NCBI RefSeq assembly: GCF_007970665.1
Contig: NZ_CP042430.1
Coordinates: 1,364,001 to 1,428,000, forward strand
Reading direction: 5' to 3'
Length of the DNA stretch: 64,000 bases
From: Baekduia soli
GTDB taxonomy: Bacteria; Actinomycetota; Thermoleophilia; Solirubrobacterales; Solirubrobacteraceae
Of the stretch, positions 43,490-52,744 are shown piece by piece. The notes under the pieces are model-generated. The model did no database searches and was not told the DNA's origin. It saw only the letters and a program-made list of their open reading frames with translations. Made by a program: the position numbers and the translations under genes. Positions within the stretch are counted from its first letter, which is position 1, and every line of letters starts with the position of its first letter.

Positions 43490-43943
43490 CCGCACCCGGG
43501 GCGACACCGGGTGGGCACGCTGAGAACCCGCCCACATCGTCGACTACGTCGACCAGTTCGTCCCAGTGCTCCGACGCATGGACGCAAAACGCCAACGTGC
43601 CTACTCGAGGCTCGGCTACAAGGCCGGCTGACAACCCAAGGGATACGGGGTCGCTCAGATCCAGCACGAGGGCGTCGTGCGCGGTGCACTTCAGCGGTGC
43701 GCACATTGACGATTCCGAGTGGGCGACCGCGAGGGCTGGACGTCGCCGGATGAACAGGCCCACCCGCGCTGTAGTTCGTGAGTTGCCAGCCGTCGCCCCA
43801 ACGTCCTGCATGGGCACAGTGATGAACGCGACGCGCGTCAGGATGTCGGGCGGCATGTCGTTGCCCACCACCCATTCGCCATCGCGGCCCCGCTGCAACC
43901 GCTCGGGGCCCATGGCACATCGCGGTATAGCGATCGCGGTCAC
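43407..43943 (-). CDS. Doubtful hypothetical protein, overlapping the end of fic
   Basis: A 178-codon frame (GEWVVGNDMPPDILTRVAFITVPMQ; VLDLSDPVSLGLSAGLVAEP) runs antisense into the last 80 bases of fic. Base composition at third positions is only weakly gene-like. On the plus strand 43530-43631 reads HIVDYVDQFVPVLRRMDAKR then QRAYSRLGYKAG and a stop, which looks like the tail of a lost gene, so the interval 43490-44025 is probably decayed DNA. No function assigned. Confidence 0.27.
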   Translation of the reverse strand: MTAIAIPRCAMGPERLQRGRDGEWVVGNDMPPDILTRVAFITVPMQDVGATAGNSRTTARVGLFIRRRPALAVAHSESSMCAPLKCTAHDALVLDLSDPVSLGLSAGLVAEPRVGTLAFCVHASEHWDELVDVVDDVGGFSACPPGVAPGAVTVRIAGAHAAKGRRRSACCGSVLADG

Positions 43944-44025
43944 GGGCGGTCCGGCGTGAGGTGATGCCGAGAGGCGCGCGGGTCAGACTGTCACCGGTGT
44001 CCTGCTCGCATAGGAGAATGAGCCG

Positions 44026-45921
44026 ATGTTCCTCAGCACTCTGAAAGTCGCTGGATATCGCGCCGCAGCCGACGGCGAGTTGGAGGTATCGCTCCCCGGG
44101 CGATTCAGTGTTCTCGTGGGCGCCAATGGCGTAGGTAAGACGACGGTGTGTGACGGCGTCGTCCTCGCACATCGGTCGGTGTTTCCACGATCGCCAACCT
44201 TCGCCGCCGAGGCGCTCGGCGCTCGACCGCGCTCAGTTTCGGCGGCGTACAGCTACGAAGCCGATCTATCCGATGAGGGTCCTCTCGGGCGCGCGCTCCA
44301 GATCGCAAGCGGACATGAAGCGCCGGGCGGGTCGGCGGGCGAGTGGACGCGAGACCTCAACCGTCAGCTCGGCGTCGTCCGCCCGGGCCAGCCGTCCGAT
44401 TCCTCGCTCCTTGAGCACCTGCGGCTCGTGCACCTTCCCGCGCACCGGAATCCCCTGGACGAACTCGCCAGACGTGAGGCCCGGGTTCTCGTTGAGCTTC
44501 TCCGGGCACAGCAGCAACGCGCAACCGGCGGCCGCGATCTCGGTGGCCTCCGGGCCAGCGCGACGAATCTTCTGGAAGCCTTGGCCCAGCACGATCTGAT
44601 CAAGGCGATCGAAGAGCGCATCGCAACGCATCTCGCGTCCCTGTCAGCCGGCGTGACCCGGCAGTGGCCGTATGTCCGCGGACAAGTGGTCGACGACCTG
44701 TATCTCGCACGCGTACTCGAGTTGATGCTCGCCACTCTTGAAGGCCGCGAGCATGCGCGAGCGCTGGATGTGTCGGGTCTCGGCTACGTGAACTTGCTGC
44801 ACGTTGCGATCACGCTCGCCGCCATCCCGGACCTGAGTATTCCCCTGCAGCCCACCGGCCCGACCGACGAGCGTGGCCCGGGTGAATCGGACCAACAGGC
44901 GCGGGCGGCGCCGCAGGCTGACGCCGACCTCGACGATGTCGCCGCGGAGGCGCAGGCTGAGGAGGATTCGTTCTTCCCTGCCGGCGTCTTCCACGCGACT
45001 TTGATCCTGGAGGAGCCAGAGGCTCATCTGCATCCGCAGTTGCAGCACTCGCTCATCCGTTATCTCCGTGCAATCACGCTGCGTCGCCGAGAACTACAGG
45101 TCATCGTCTCCTCGCACGCACCCGACATCGTCTCGGCGTGTGACCCTGAGGACCTCGTTGTTCTGCGGCGAGGCGGCGCCGGGGATCGCCGGTCCGTGGC
45201 GATTGCCAGCGTGCCGATCACGGACCGCGACGATGTACTGCGCAAGACGCGGCTGCATCTCGACGCAAGCCGTTCGGCAGCACTCTTCGCAGATCGGCTG
45301 GTCCTGGTCGAAGGCGTCACCGAAGTCGCCGTCCTCCGCGAACTCGCCCACGTCTGGGCCGCTGGCGATCCGGACAAGCAGGCATTCGTGGATTCCCTCA
45401 CCATCGTTCCAATGGGCACGAAGGTTGGTGCTTGGCCGGTCCGACTACTTGCGACACCGGGGTCTGAGATCTGCTCGCGGCTCGCCATCTTGTCCGACAG
45501 TGACAAGCCCCGTGAGATCGAGCCGAGCGTTCCTGATTGGCTAGCCGACCACGACGGTGACATCGCGCGGATCTTCTTCAGCCGTCCGACGCTTGAGCCA
45601 GCGCTGACCGAACGCAACGAAGCCCTCGTCTCAAGCGTGCTGGACACGATGGGGTTGGCGTCCGACGAGCCGGCATCGGTCGACAACGTCGAGGCGATGT
45701 TCCGCGGTTCCCGCGCAGCCCGCGACGACCGTCCGGCGACTCCGGCGGGCGCCGGCGCGAGGCGTAAGGGCGAGTTCGCTCTCGAGTTCGCAGCGCGCGT
45801 ACGACTCGCTCGACACAAGGGCGAGGTCGTCAACGTCCCCAAGGAAGTCGCCGAGTTGCTGGCGTTTTTGTACGAAGGCCCGCTTGAGGCTATGCACGCG
45901 GCAGGCACAACCAGTACATGA
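44026..45921 (+). CDS. gajA: OLD-family ATPase/TOPRIM nuclease, GajA-like (Gabija)
   Basis: 631 residues; ATG behind AGGAGA (44012). Walker A GANGVGKTT at 32-40; ABC signature region around LDVSGLGYVNLLHVAITLA; Walker B LILEEPEAHLHPQLQ near 327-341 with a following switch VIVSSHAPDIVSACDPEDLVVL. The TOPRIM domain has VLVEGVTEVAVL (Glu, near 425) and ILSDSDKP (DxD, near 488), so metal ligands for DNA cleavage are intact. The next gene, overlapping by ATGA, is a UvrD-like helicase; this pair is the definition of Gabija. GajA is known as a sequence-specific nicking nuclease restrained by nucleotides. An acidic Q/A-rich insert (about 285-320) is unusual. Confidence 0.85.
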   Translation: MFLSTLKVAGYRAAADGELEVSLPGRFSVLVGANGVGKTTVCDGVVLAHRSVFPRSPTFAAEALGARPRSVSAAYSYEADLSDEGPLGRALQIASGHEAPGGSAGEWTRDLNRQLGVVRPGQPSDSSLLEHLRLVHLPAHRNPLDELARREARVLVELLRAQQQRATGGRDLGGLRASATNLLEALAQHDLIKAIEERIATHLASLSAGVTRQWPYVRGQVVDDLYLARVLELMLATLEGREHARALDVSGLGYVNLLHVAITLAAIPDLSIPLQPTGPTDERGPGESDQQARAAPQADADLDDVAAEAQAEEDSFFPAGVFHATLILEEPEAHLHPQLQHSLIRYLRAITLRRRELQVIVSSHAPDIVSACDPEDLVVLRRGGAGDRRSVAIASVPITDRDDVLRKTRLHLDASRSAALFADRLVLVEGVTEVAVLRELAHVWAAGDPDKQAFVDSLTIVPMGTKVGAWPVRLLATPGSEICSRLAILSDSDKPREIEPSVPDWLADHDGDIARIFFSRPTLEPALTERNEALVSSVLDTMGLASDEPASVDNVEAMFRGSRAARDDRPATPAGAGARRKGEFALEFAARVRLARHKGEVVNVPKEVAELLAFLYEGPLEAMHAAGTTST

Positions 45922-47417
45922 TTCGCCTGCCGGCGACATCGCTCGGCGCGTCTCTGACTGCGGAGCAGCGCGCTGCCGTTGGCGCGCGGGCGTCAAGGTT
46001 GTACATCGAGGCCGCCCCCGGATCCGGCAAAACCACCGTCGCCGCTCATCGCTTCGCGGTCCAGCGCTTCCAGCGCACCGCTGTGATCGACCCTAGAGCG
46101 GTCGTGGCCGTGAGCTTCACACGAGCTGCGACCTGGGAGCTCGCCACGCGAATTCGTCGACACTGGGGTCGCATCGGCGTGACTCGACCCCACCGCGTCA
46201 TCACTCTCGACACGCTGATCTACGACCTCCTCGTGTCTCTTCTGCGCGGCGGCCACCTCCTATGGCCTGGAGGGCACATCGAGCTCGACGTACGAGACAC
46301 GTGGAAATCGGTCGTGGAACCCTCCTTCACGAACCGCGGGGTGCGGATCACGTTGCTCGGGTCGAGGGCCGTCGCCGTTCCTCGGATCTACGAGAAGGCA
46401 TTCAGCCAGCCGCAGCCGGCCGGTGTGGCGAAGTGCATCAACGCGGGAATGTGCACCCACGAGGACGTGCGCGAGCTGCTCGCCCTCGCGCTGCAGAAGC
46501 CCGAGCTCCGACAGTTTGCCGTTGAGCGTCTCGAGGCTACGACCCGTGCGCTCATCGTCGACGAGGTCTTCGACGCCAACGATCTGGACCTCGAGGTGGT
46601 GAGGCTTGCGGCCGACGCCAACGCCGAAGTCACGCTCATCGGTGACCCGTGGCAGGCCCTCTATCGGTTCCGGGGCGCACGCCCCGACCTCGTGCCGGCT
46701 CTCGTGGCCGACCTTCATGCTGAGAGTGCGCAACTCACCACATCGTTCCGGTGGCGATCCAGCGCCCAGGCGCAGTTGGCCGCAGACCTCCGGGCCTCCA
46801 AGCCGATCGCTGTCGTACGTGGCGACGCGTCCGATGTCCTGGATGTCGTTCTCGCAGCCGAGTGGAAGCATCTCTGGGATCTCAACGCTTCGGTCCTGCC
46901 ACTCGCCTTTGGATCGGCCAAGTGGAACATCCCCGAAGCTGGCGCAACGCTGCTGCTGGACTACGTGACGCGAGCCGTCCTCGCCCTGCCGGCGGTGTAC
47001 CGCGACGACGCCCTAAGCACGCTGGGCATCGAAGATCCGGAAGTCAGCGCCCGGCTCGATCTGCTGTGGCCGGACGTGCTCGACCGGCTACGTACGCCCG
47101 GTAAGCCCGGGCTCGTGGCCGCCTACAACGGCATCGTCGCCGCACTGGCTACTGAGTCCAGCGCCGTGTTCCCGGAAGTCCGCGGGAACTACACCAAGCG
47201 TCTGGGCTGGCTTCGCGAACGGATTGTCCAACCTATCGACCCGATCCCAGGTCTCACGGTCCATCAGGCGAAAGGTCGAGAATGGGACCGTGTGGGCGTC
47301 GCCCTCACCGACGACCACCATGGCTCTCTCAGCCAGGGTCTGAGCCATGAAGTCACAGCGCATCGGCTCATCTATGTCGCATGCACTCGAGCGCGCGAGA
47401 GCACCATCGCCGTCTGA
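45918..47417 (+). CDS. gajB: UvrD/Rep-like helicase, GajB-like (Gabija)
   Basis: 499 residues, close to the usual GajB length. Superfamily 1 motifs: Q-motif region LTAEQRAAV, Walker A EAAPGSGKTTVA (about 31-42), Ia VVAVSFTRAATWELATRI, II LIVDEVFDANDLD, III VTLIGDPWQALYRFRGA, V LTVHQAKGREWDRVGVAL, VI RLIYVACTRARES. It overlaps gajA by four bases (ATGA at 45918). In Gabija, GajB joins a GajA tetramer and uses DNA ends or nucleotides to activate cleavage. Motif II has DEVFD where DEAQD is common, a change shared by divergent GajB-like proteins. Confidence 0.85.
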   Translation: MIRLPATSLGASLTAEQRAAVGARASRLYIEAAPGSGKTTVAAHRFAVQRFQRTAVIDPRAVVAVSFTRAATWELATRIRRHWGRIGVTRPHRVITLDTLIYDLLVSLLRGGHLLWPGGHIELDVRDTWKSVVEPSFTNRGVRITLLGSRAVAVPRIYEKAFSQPQPAGVAKCINAGMCTHEDVRELLALALQKPELRQFAVERLEATTRALIVDEVFDANDLDLEVVRLAADANAEVTLIGDPWQALYRFRGARPDLVPALVADLHAESAQLTTSFRWRSSAQAQLAADLRASKPIAVVRGDASDVLDVVLAAEWKHLWDLNASVLPLAFGSAKWNIPEAGATLLLDYVTRAVLALPAVYRDDALSTLGIEDPEVSARLDLLWPDVLDRLRTPGKPGLVAAYNGIVAALATESSAVFPEVRGNYTKRLGWLRERIVQPIDPIPGLTVHQAKGREWDRVGVALTDDHHGSLSQGLSHEVTAHRLIYVACTRARESTIAV

Positions 47418-47438
47418 CTGTCTCGCCTGTCCAATCCG

Positions 47439-47735
47439 CTAGGTCGTGGCCCTGGAGGCGTCGGGTCCGCCGCCCATCGTGCGACGCTCGCCGCATGAAA
47501 GAGAACGTATGATGAACCACCTGCCGTAGGCGCCCTGCGGCCGCTGGTCGGCGCCGAGAATCTGCCCCGACCGCAACATGTTGCGTAGAGGTAGACCCGG
47601 ACGAGATGGACTGTCGCGCAGCAAGCCCGCGGCGTCGAGCCAACGGGCGGCCTCCACGGCCGTCACCTCGTCCACTCCGGCACGCCGGATCCGCCGCTGC
47701 AAGAAGGCGTTGATCTCCGCGCCCGCGGACGTCAT
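47439..47735 (-). CDS. Small protein coupled to the PD-(D/E)XK gene
   Basis: 98 residues; its ATG (47735) overlaps the stop of the preceding gene (ATGA), so the two are translated together. The core INAFLQRRIRRAGVDEVTAVEAARWLDAAGLLRDSPSRPGLPLRNMLRSGQILGADQRPQGAYGRWFIIR looks like a winged-helix fold with a terminal W-F-I-I strand. The last 20 residues are disordered and basic. Unknown family. It may be an antitoxin, immunity or specificity partner of the nuclease-like protein (inference). It converges on gajB with a 21-base gap. Confidence 0.6.
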   Translation of the reverse strand: MTSAGAEINAFLQRRIRRAGVDEVTAVEAARWLDAAGLLRDSPSRPGLPLRNMLRSGQILGADQRPQGAYGRWFIIRSLSCGERRTMGGGPDASRATT

Positions 47736-48685
47736 CGCGGTGAGGGCCAGGCGATGAGCTCGGCGCTGACGTCGTGAACTGCTGCCAGCCGGAGTTCCCA
47801 CGCGGTGCTGGCGACTGTCAGTGCCGCGGTGTGCAACGGTCGCGTCCGAAAGCGGGCCGGGAGACTGCTCGGCCCCATGCCGTGTTCGTTTTCCCGCCAC
47901 CACCGCCAGTGGTCGTCGTAGAGCAGTCCGAGAACACGGCTGTCGTGGTCCAGGTCGCGGAAGAATTCGGTACCGCGGGCCGGCCGCTGCCAGTCCTTCA
48001 CGGGCGCTGCAGCTAGGAGATAGCCGGCGTCGGCGCGCCCCTCGAAGAGCGCGAAGGCGAGCTTCGGCGCGTCCCAGACGCACTGGACGGCCGCATCGTT
48101 GCCGCGGCCGGCCTTCAGTTCGATCATGACCGGCTGCCGGCCAGGCCGGTGGAGTGTCACGTCAACGTTGCCCAGCCGCGGCCAGGCATCGAGCTTGAGG
48201 CCGAACTGGGTTGAGACAGCGGTCTCCGGCTCCCGCGAGGCTGCCAGACGCGCAGCGGCCTGGGCACAGGCAGGCTGCAGATGGTCACGCTCGTTGACGT
48301 GGGTGAGGCCTTCTGCCCGCGCTCGTGCCTGGAGGTCGACGGCGGTCTGGTCCACCAGTTCTACGAGGATCTCGTCGACGGCCCAGCGATCGCCTTCGCC
48401 GCCGGATAGGCACTGGAGCCGCTCGCGAATCGCCGTGACGTCCATGACCCATTGGCGTCGGTCACGTCGCGCCGAGTAGCGCGTCAGGCGTACGAGCTCT
48501 TGCCGCTCGTCTGCAGGCAGCATGTCTGCCATCGAGCTCTCGTCGACGATGACCCACAGCTCCTGCGTCGTTCGGTTCTCGGCCGCGTAGACCGCGCCCC
48601 CTTCGCCGCCGGCGACCTGTTCCGCCGGGCCAACGTCGGACTGCCATGGGTATCCGCACGGGTGGCGCGTCGTCACCGGTGTCAT
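47732..48685 (-). CDS. PD-(D/E)XK nuclease-like protein of unknown family
   Basis: 317 residues. Around residues 165-195, STQFGLKLDAWPRLGNVDVTLHRPGRQPVMIELKAG fits the PD-(D/E)XK fold: acid D in GNVDV, then E-x-K in IELKAG about 15 residues later. The following WDAPKLAFALFEGRADAGYLLAAAP could be the fold's central helix and strand. The N-terminal 110 residues are helical (WVIVDESSMADMLPADERQELVRLTRYSARRD). No helicase or methylase accompanies it except the coupled small gene. Position between Gabija and recCBD suggests a defence role, not shown by sequence. Confidence 0.68.
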   Translation of the reverse strand: MTPVTTRHPCGYPWQSDVGPAEQVAGGEGGAVYAAENRTTQELWVIVDESSMADMLPADERQELVRLTRYSARRDRRQWVMDVTAIRERLQCLSGGEGDRWAVDEILVELVDQTAVDLQARARAEGLTHVNERDHLQPACAQAAARLAASREPETAVSTQFGLKLDAWPRLGNVDVTLHRPGRQPVMIELKAGRGNDAAVQCVWDAPKLAFALFEGRADAGYLLAAAPVKDWQRPARGTEFFRDLDHDSRVLGLLYDDHWRWWRENEHGMGPSSLPARFRTRPLHTAALTVASTAWELRLAAVHDVSAELIAWPSPR

Positions 48686-48703
48686 CGTCTGACCGTATCG
48701 CGC

Positions 48704-48729
48704 AGGTCGGGTCGAATCCCGCCCCTCTC
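48704..48729 (+). other. tRNA T-arm-like fragment
   Basis: CGGG-TCGAAT-CCCG followed by CCCCTCTCC resembles the T arm and acceptor end of a tRNA-Ser, with one T missing from the loop. No other tRNA part is visible upstream. It could be a second integration scar or chance in GC-rich DNA. Confidence 0.22.
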
Positions 48730-48857
48730 CTGGTGCGGCTCGCTCGCCGCAGACGAGGCTCGCGTGTCAGAACGACGCATGGGCCACGACCTAGAAGGAC
48801 CAGCTCAACACGACGCAAGCCGCCGGCGATGCGTCGAGGTTCAACCAGGAGACGACA

Positions 48858-49073
48858 GTGCAGATGACAGGTCCGATGCTCGACCAGCAGGCACCATGTC
48901 CGCGGTGCAGGAGCGTGCAAACGGTCCCGATCAGCTGGGGCATGCCCACAGAGGAAGCCGAGCACGATGCCGCGGCAGGCCGCGTTGTGCTCGGCGGATG
49001 TCTGGTCGGCGACGGCGATCCGGGGACGCAATGCCGCGCTTGTGGCCATCGCTTCGGTGCTGCCCGCTCCTAG
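48858..49073 (+). CDS. Small zinc-ribbon protein
   Basis: 71 residues from GTG 48858, six bases after AGGAG (48847-48851). CPRCRSVQTVPISWGMPT, a middle GRVVLGGCLVGDGDPGTQ and CRACGHRFG give four cysteines in two CxxC pairs, a zinc ribbon. This short family (CPRC...GGC...C.CGH) is widespread in actinobacteria as single genes of unknown role. It stands alone before recC and after the divergent PD-(D/E)XK gene. No promoter is clear. Confidence 0.7.
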   Translation: MQMTGPMLDQQAPCPRCRSVQTVPISWGMPTEEAEHDAAAGRVVLGGCLVGDGDPGTQCRACGHRFGAARS

Positions 49074-49342
49074 CCAGAGGTCGCGGGAGGGCTGATGTGG
49101 TGTCCAGACTTGTCGTACCCCATCGCGGGACAACGCAGGGCAGCGCTCGCTTGAAGAAATCCGCGCGACGGCGCCACACGGGCGGAACGTGGCTCGAACA
49201 GTTGTGACGCCCGGTCGTCAGGGCCGCGGTATGAGCTACGTGAAGTCATCGCCGCGTCGGTCCCAGTTGGCTTCAGACGATCGCCTACTCGTATGCCCTC
49301 CGCGATGTGCAGTGGCCCAATCAGGCACGCTCCACTAGGCAG

Positions 49343-52300
49343 ATGCTCCACCTTCATCGAGCTACCCGTGCCGACGCCCTTGTCGACGCCCTCCGCGAGA
49401 CCCTCGCCACACCGCCAGCGGAGCCGTTCGCGACCGAGGTCATCGCCGTGCCGTCCAAAGGGGTCGAGCGCTGGATCGCTCAGCGGCTGTCGCTGCATCT
49501 AGGAGCGACGACCGGCCGCCTGGACGGGATCTGCGCCAACGTGGCGTTCCCGTCGCCACGTGCGGTCATCGATGGCGCGCTCGCCGGCGCGGCGGACATC
49601 GACCCCGACGAAGACCCGTGGGGTCCGGGCCGTGCGGTCTGGCCGCTGCTGGAGGTGGTCGACGTATGCCGCGATGAGGCGTGGCTCGGCGCCCTGCACG
49701 CGCACCTCGAACGCTCCCGCGGGAGGCTCGGCGCCGTGCGGCACATCGCCGGGCTGTTCGACAGCTATGCACTGCACCGGCCCGAGATGCTCGTTCGGTG
49801 GGCCTCGGGCGATGACACCGGCGTCCCCACTGACGCCGCGTGGCAGGCCGAGCTCTGGCGGCGACTGCGTGCGCGCCTGGACACGCCCAGCCCGCCCGAG
49901 CGCTTGGCCGCCGCGTGCGCCCGCCTTCGTGACGAGCCTGGTCTCGCAGACCTCCCGGAGCGCCTCACCATCCTAGGCCTCACGCGCCTGCCGGCCGCGC
50001 GCCTGCAGGTGCTCGCCGCGCTTGCCGCGCACCGCGACGTCTACCTCCACCTCCTGCACCCATCGCCTGCGCTGTGGGAAAAGGCCGCCGCCACACTGGG
50101 CGCTCAGGTGCCGTCCGCACCCCGCCGCAGCGACGACCCGACCGCTGCCCTGCCGGACAACCGCCTGCTCGCCTCATGGGGCCAGGACGCGCGCGAGCTC
50201 CAGGTCGTGCTCGCCGCCAGCGGCCCTCGCACCGATGTGCAGCACGATGGCGAGCCCACCGAACCTACGACCCTCCTCGCCCGCCTGCAGACTGCCGTCC
50301 GTGCCGACGCCGCGCCCTCCAACGAGGCCGCCGAACGCGCACCGCTAGGTCTCAAGGACGACAGCCTGCTTGTCCATTCCTGCCACGGCCGCGCGCGCCA
50401 AGTCGATGTCCTGCGTGACGCGCTGCTCCACGTCCTGGCCGACGACCCGACGCTCGAGCCCCGCGACATCATCGTGCTGTGCCCCGACATCGAGGCCTAC
50501 GCGCCGCTGATCCACGCGACGTTCGGCTCGGGTGAGGTGCTCGAGGAGATCGCCGACGACGTGGAGGAGCCCACTGGCCTGCCGGACCGTCCGGACCTCC
50601 GCGTGCGTCTGGCCGACCGCGCACTGCGCCAGACCAACCCGGTGCTCGGCGTCGTCGCCCGGCTCCTCGAGCTCGCGGGCGCGCGCGTCACGGCATCGGA
50701 GGTCCTGGACCTGGCCGACCGCGAGCCGGTCCGCCGGCGCTTCCGCCTCGACGACGATGACATGGCGCGCGCGGAAGGGTGGGTCGCGGCCTCCGGGGTC
50801 CGCTGGGGTCTCGACGCGCCCCACCGCGGGCCCTTCGACCTCCAACACCTGTCGCGCGGCACCTGGCAGGCCGGCCTGGACCGCGTCCTGATCGGCGTCA
50901 CCACGACCGAGGACGAGCACCGGCTGGTCGGCGGCGTCCTGCCCCTCGACGATGTCGGCAGCTCTGACATCGACCTCGCCGGCCGCCTGGCCGAATTGGT
51001 CCACCGGCTTACGGTGGCGCTCGACGCCCTCACCGCCGCACAGCCACTGAGCACCTGGGCTGACGCGCTCCTCGGCGCCGCCGATGCCCTCACCTCCACC
51101 CGTCCGCTTGACGCCTGGCAGCGTCAGGAGCTCGCCACCATCCTGACCGACCTCGTCGATGAGGCGACGACGGGCGACACCGAGAACACCACGGTCCTCA
51201 CCCTCGCCGATGTCCGCGCGCTGCTGGCCGACCGCCTCCGCGGCCGCCCGACGTGCGCGAACTTCCGCACCGGTCATCTGACCATCTGCACGCTTGTCCC
51301 GATGCGCGCGGTCCCGCATCGCGTGGTCTGCTTGCTCGGCCTCGACGACGAGGTCTTCCCACGCGCCGGTACACGTGACGGCGACGACCTCGTGCTGCAC
51401 GACCCGCACGTGGGCGACCGCGACGCCCGCCTCGAGGACCGCCAGCTGCTGCTCGACGCGCTCATGTCGGCCGGCGACCGGCTGCTCATCACCTACAGCG
51501 GAAGTGACGAACGCACGAACGCGAAGCGTCCCCCAGCGGTCCCGGTGGGCGAGCTGCTCGATGTGGTCGATCGCACCGTCCGCGTCCCGACCGGCCGGCC
51601 GCGCGATCGCATCGTCGTCGAGCACCCGCTGCAGCCGTTTGACCCCCGCAACTTCACGGCCGGCGAGCTTCAGCGCGACACGCCGTGGGGCTTTGACGCG
51701 CCGACCCTGGCGGGCGCCCGGGCGCTGGACGGGCCGCGCACCTCGCCGGGCCGATTCCTGCCGGGGCCGCTGCCCGGCATCGCTAGTCGGTCGCTCGAGG
51801 TCGACGACCTCGTGCGGTTCGTGCAGAAGCCGGTGCGCACGTTCCTGCGTCGCCGGCTGGGCATCACGGTCGGTGAATACGACGATGAGATCGACGACGC
51901 GCTGCCGATCGAGCTCGACGACCTCGAGAAATACGGCGTCGGCAGCCGGCTGCTCGACATGCTCCTGCACGGGGCCGCGCCGAAGGACGCCGTGAGCGCT
52001 GAGCGCGCACGCGGGTTCCTGCCGCCCGGGGCGCTCGGGCAGGCGGTCATCAACGAGGTCTGGCCGAAGGTCGACGCCGTGCTCGCCTGCGCGCGCGACG
52101 TCCTGGACCTGGAGAGCGAGCCGGAGTCCCTCGATGTCCGCGCGGTTCTGGCCGACGGCCAGACGCTCAGCGGCACGGTCGCGGGCGTCGCCGGCGACGT
52201 CCTGCGCTCCGTCTCCTACGCCACCCTCGGCCCACAGCACCGGATCGCCGCATGGGTGCGCCTCGTCGCGCTCACCGCAGCGCACCCCGAGCGTCCCTTT

Positions 52301-52744
52301 CAGGCGATCACCGTGGGACGCCGCAAGGCGCAAGCCTGCGTCTCACGCATCGGCCCGCTCGGCGACGACCCGCAGACCCGGTCCGCGACCGCGCTCAAGC
52401 ACCTCGCCGCGCTCTCCGACCTCATGGACCGCGGGCTGCGTGAGCCGCTGCCCATCGCCTGCAAGACCTCCCACGCCTACGCTGACGCGGTGAGTAGAGG
52501 ATTCGGCGCGCCGGGGACATCGGCGGCGCGCGAGTGGGTCTCCGAGTTCCGCTTCGACAAGGAGGACCGAGAGCCCGAGCACCTGCTCGCCTTCGGCGGC
52601 CAACAGCCAATCAGCTTCCTGCTCGCACCGCCGCCGCGCACCGACGAGCGCGCCTGGCACGAGCAGGAGCAGACGCGCTTCGGCGTCTACGCCCGCCGCC
52701 TGTGGTCCGGCGTCTTCGCCCACGAGCAGATCGAGACCCGGTGA
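49343..52744 (+). CDS. recC: Exodeoxyribonuclease V subunit gamma RecC
   Basis: 1133 residues from ATG 49343 (MLHLHRATRADALVDALRETL, the typical RecC beginning); an upstream ATG at 49307 is less likely. Features: ATEVIAVPSKGVERWIAQRLSLHLG, WPLLEVVD, SCHGRARQVDVLRDALLHVLADDPTLEPRDIIVLCPDIEAYAPLI, and VRDG-type core VVCLLGLDDEVFPRAGTRDGDDL. RecC is the inactive helicase-nuclease-like scaffold that splits the duplex, scans for Chi and joins RecB to RecD. It overlaps recB by GTGA at 52741. The preceding 268 bases (49074-49342) hold nothing I can name. Confidence 0.92.
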   Translation: MLHLHRATRADALVDALRETLATPPAEPFATEVIAVPSKGVERWIAQRLSLHLGATTGRLDGICANVAFPSPRAVIDGALAGAADIDPDEDPWGPGRAVWPLLEVVDVCRDEAWLGALHAHLERSRGRLGAVRHIAGLFDSYALHRPEMLVRWASGDDTGVPTDAAWQAELWRRLRARLDTPSPPERLAAACARLRDEPGLADLPERLTILGLTRLPAARLQVLAALAAHRDVYLHLLHPSPALWEKAAATLGAQVPSAPRRSDDPTAALPDNRLLASWGQDARELQVVLAASGPRTDVQHDGEPTEPTTLLARLQTAVRADAAPSNEAAERAPLGLKDDSLLVHSCHGRARQVDVLRDALLHVLADDPTLEPRDIIVLCPDIEAYAPLIHATFGSGEVLEEIADDVEEPTGLPDRPDLRVRLADRALRQTNPVLGVVARLLELAGARVTASEVLDLADREPVRRRFRLDDDDMARAEGWVAASGVRWGLDAPHRGPFDLQHLSRGTWQAGLDRVLIGVTTTEDEHRLVGGVLPLDDVGSSDIDLAGRLAELVHRLTVALDALTAAQPLSTWADALLGAADALTSTRPLDAWQRQELATILTDLVDEATTGDTENTTVLTLADVRALLADRLRGRPTCANFRTGHLTICTLVPMRAVPHRVVCLLGLDDEVFPRAGTRDGDDLVLHDPHVGDRDARLEDRQLLLDALMSAGDRLLITYSGSDERTNAKRPPAVPVGELLDVVDRTVRVPTGRPRDRIVVEHPLQPFDPRNFTAGELQRDTPWGFDAPTLAGARALDGPRTSPGRFLPGPLPGIASRSLEVDDLVRFVQKPVRTFLRRRLGITVGEYDDEIDDALPIELDDLEKYGVGSRLLDMLLHGAAPKDAVSAERARGFLPPGALGQAVINEVWPKVDAVLACARDVLDLESEPESLDVRAVLADGQTLSGTVAGVAGDVLRSVSYATLGPQHRIAAWVRLVALTAAHPERPFQAITVGRRKAQACVSRIGPLGDDPQTRSATALKHLAALSDLMDRGLREPLPIACKTSHAYADAVSRGFGAPGTSAAREWVSEFRFDKEDREPEHLLAFGGQQPISFLLAPPPRTDERAWHEQEQTRFGVYARRLWSGVFAHEQIETR

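Noticed and set aside
44026-45921. A general RecF/SMC-type repair ATPase
   Set aside because: The TOPRIM motifs (VEGVTE, SDSD) and the coupled UvrD-like helicase point to an OLD/Gabija protein.
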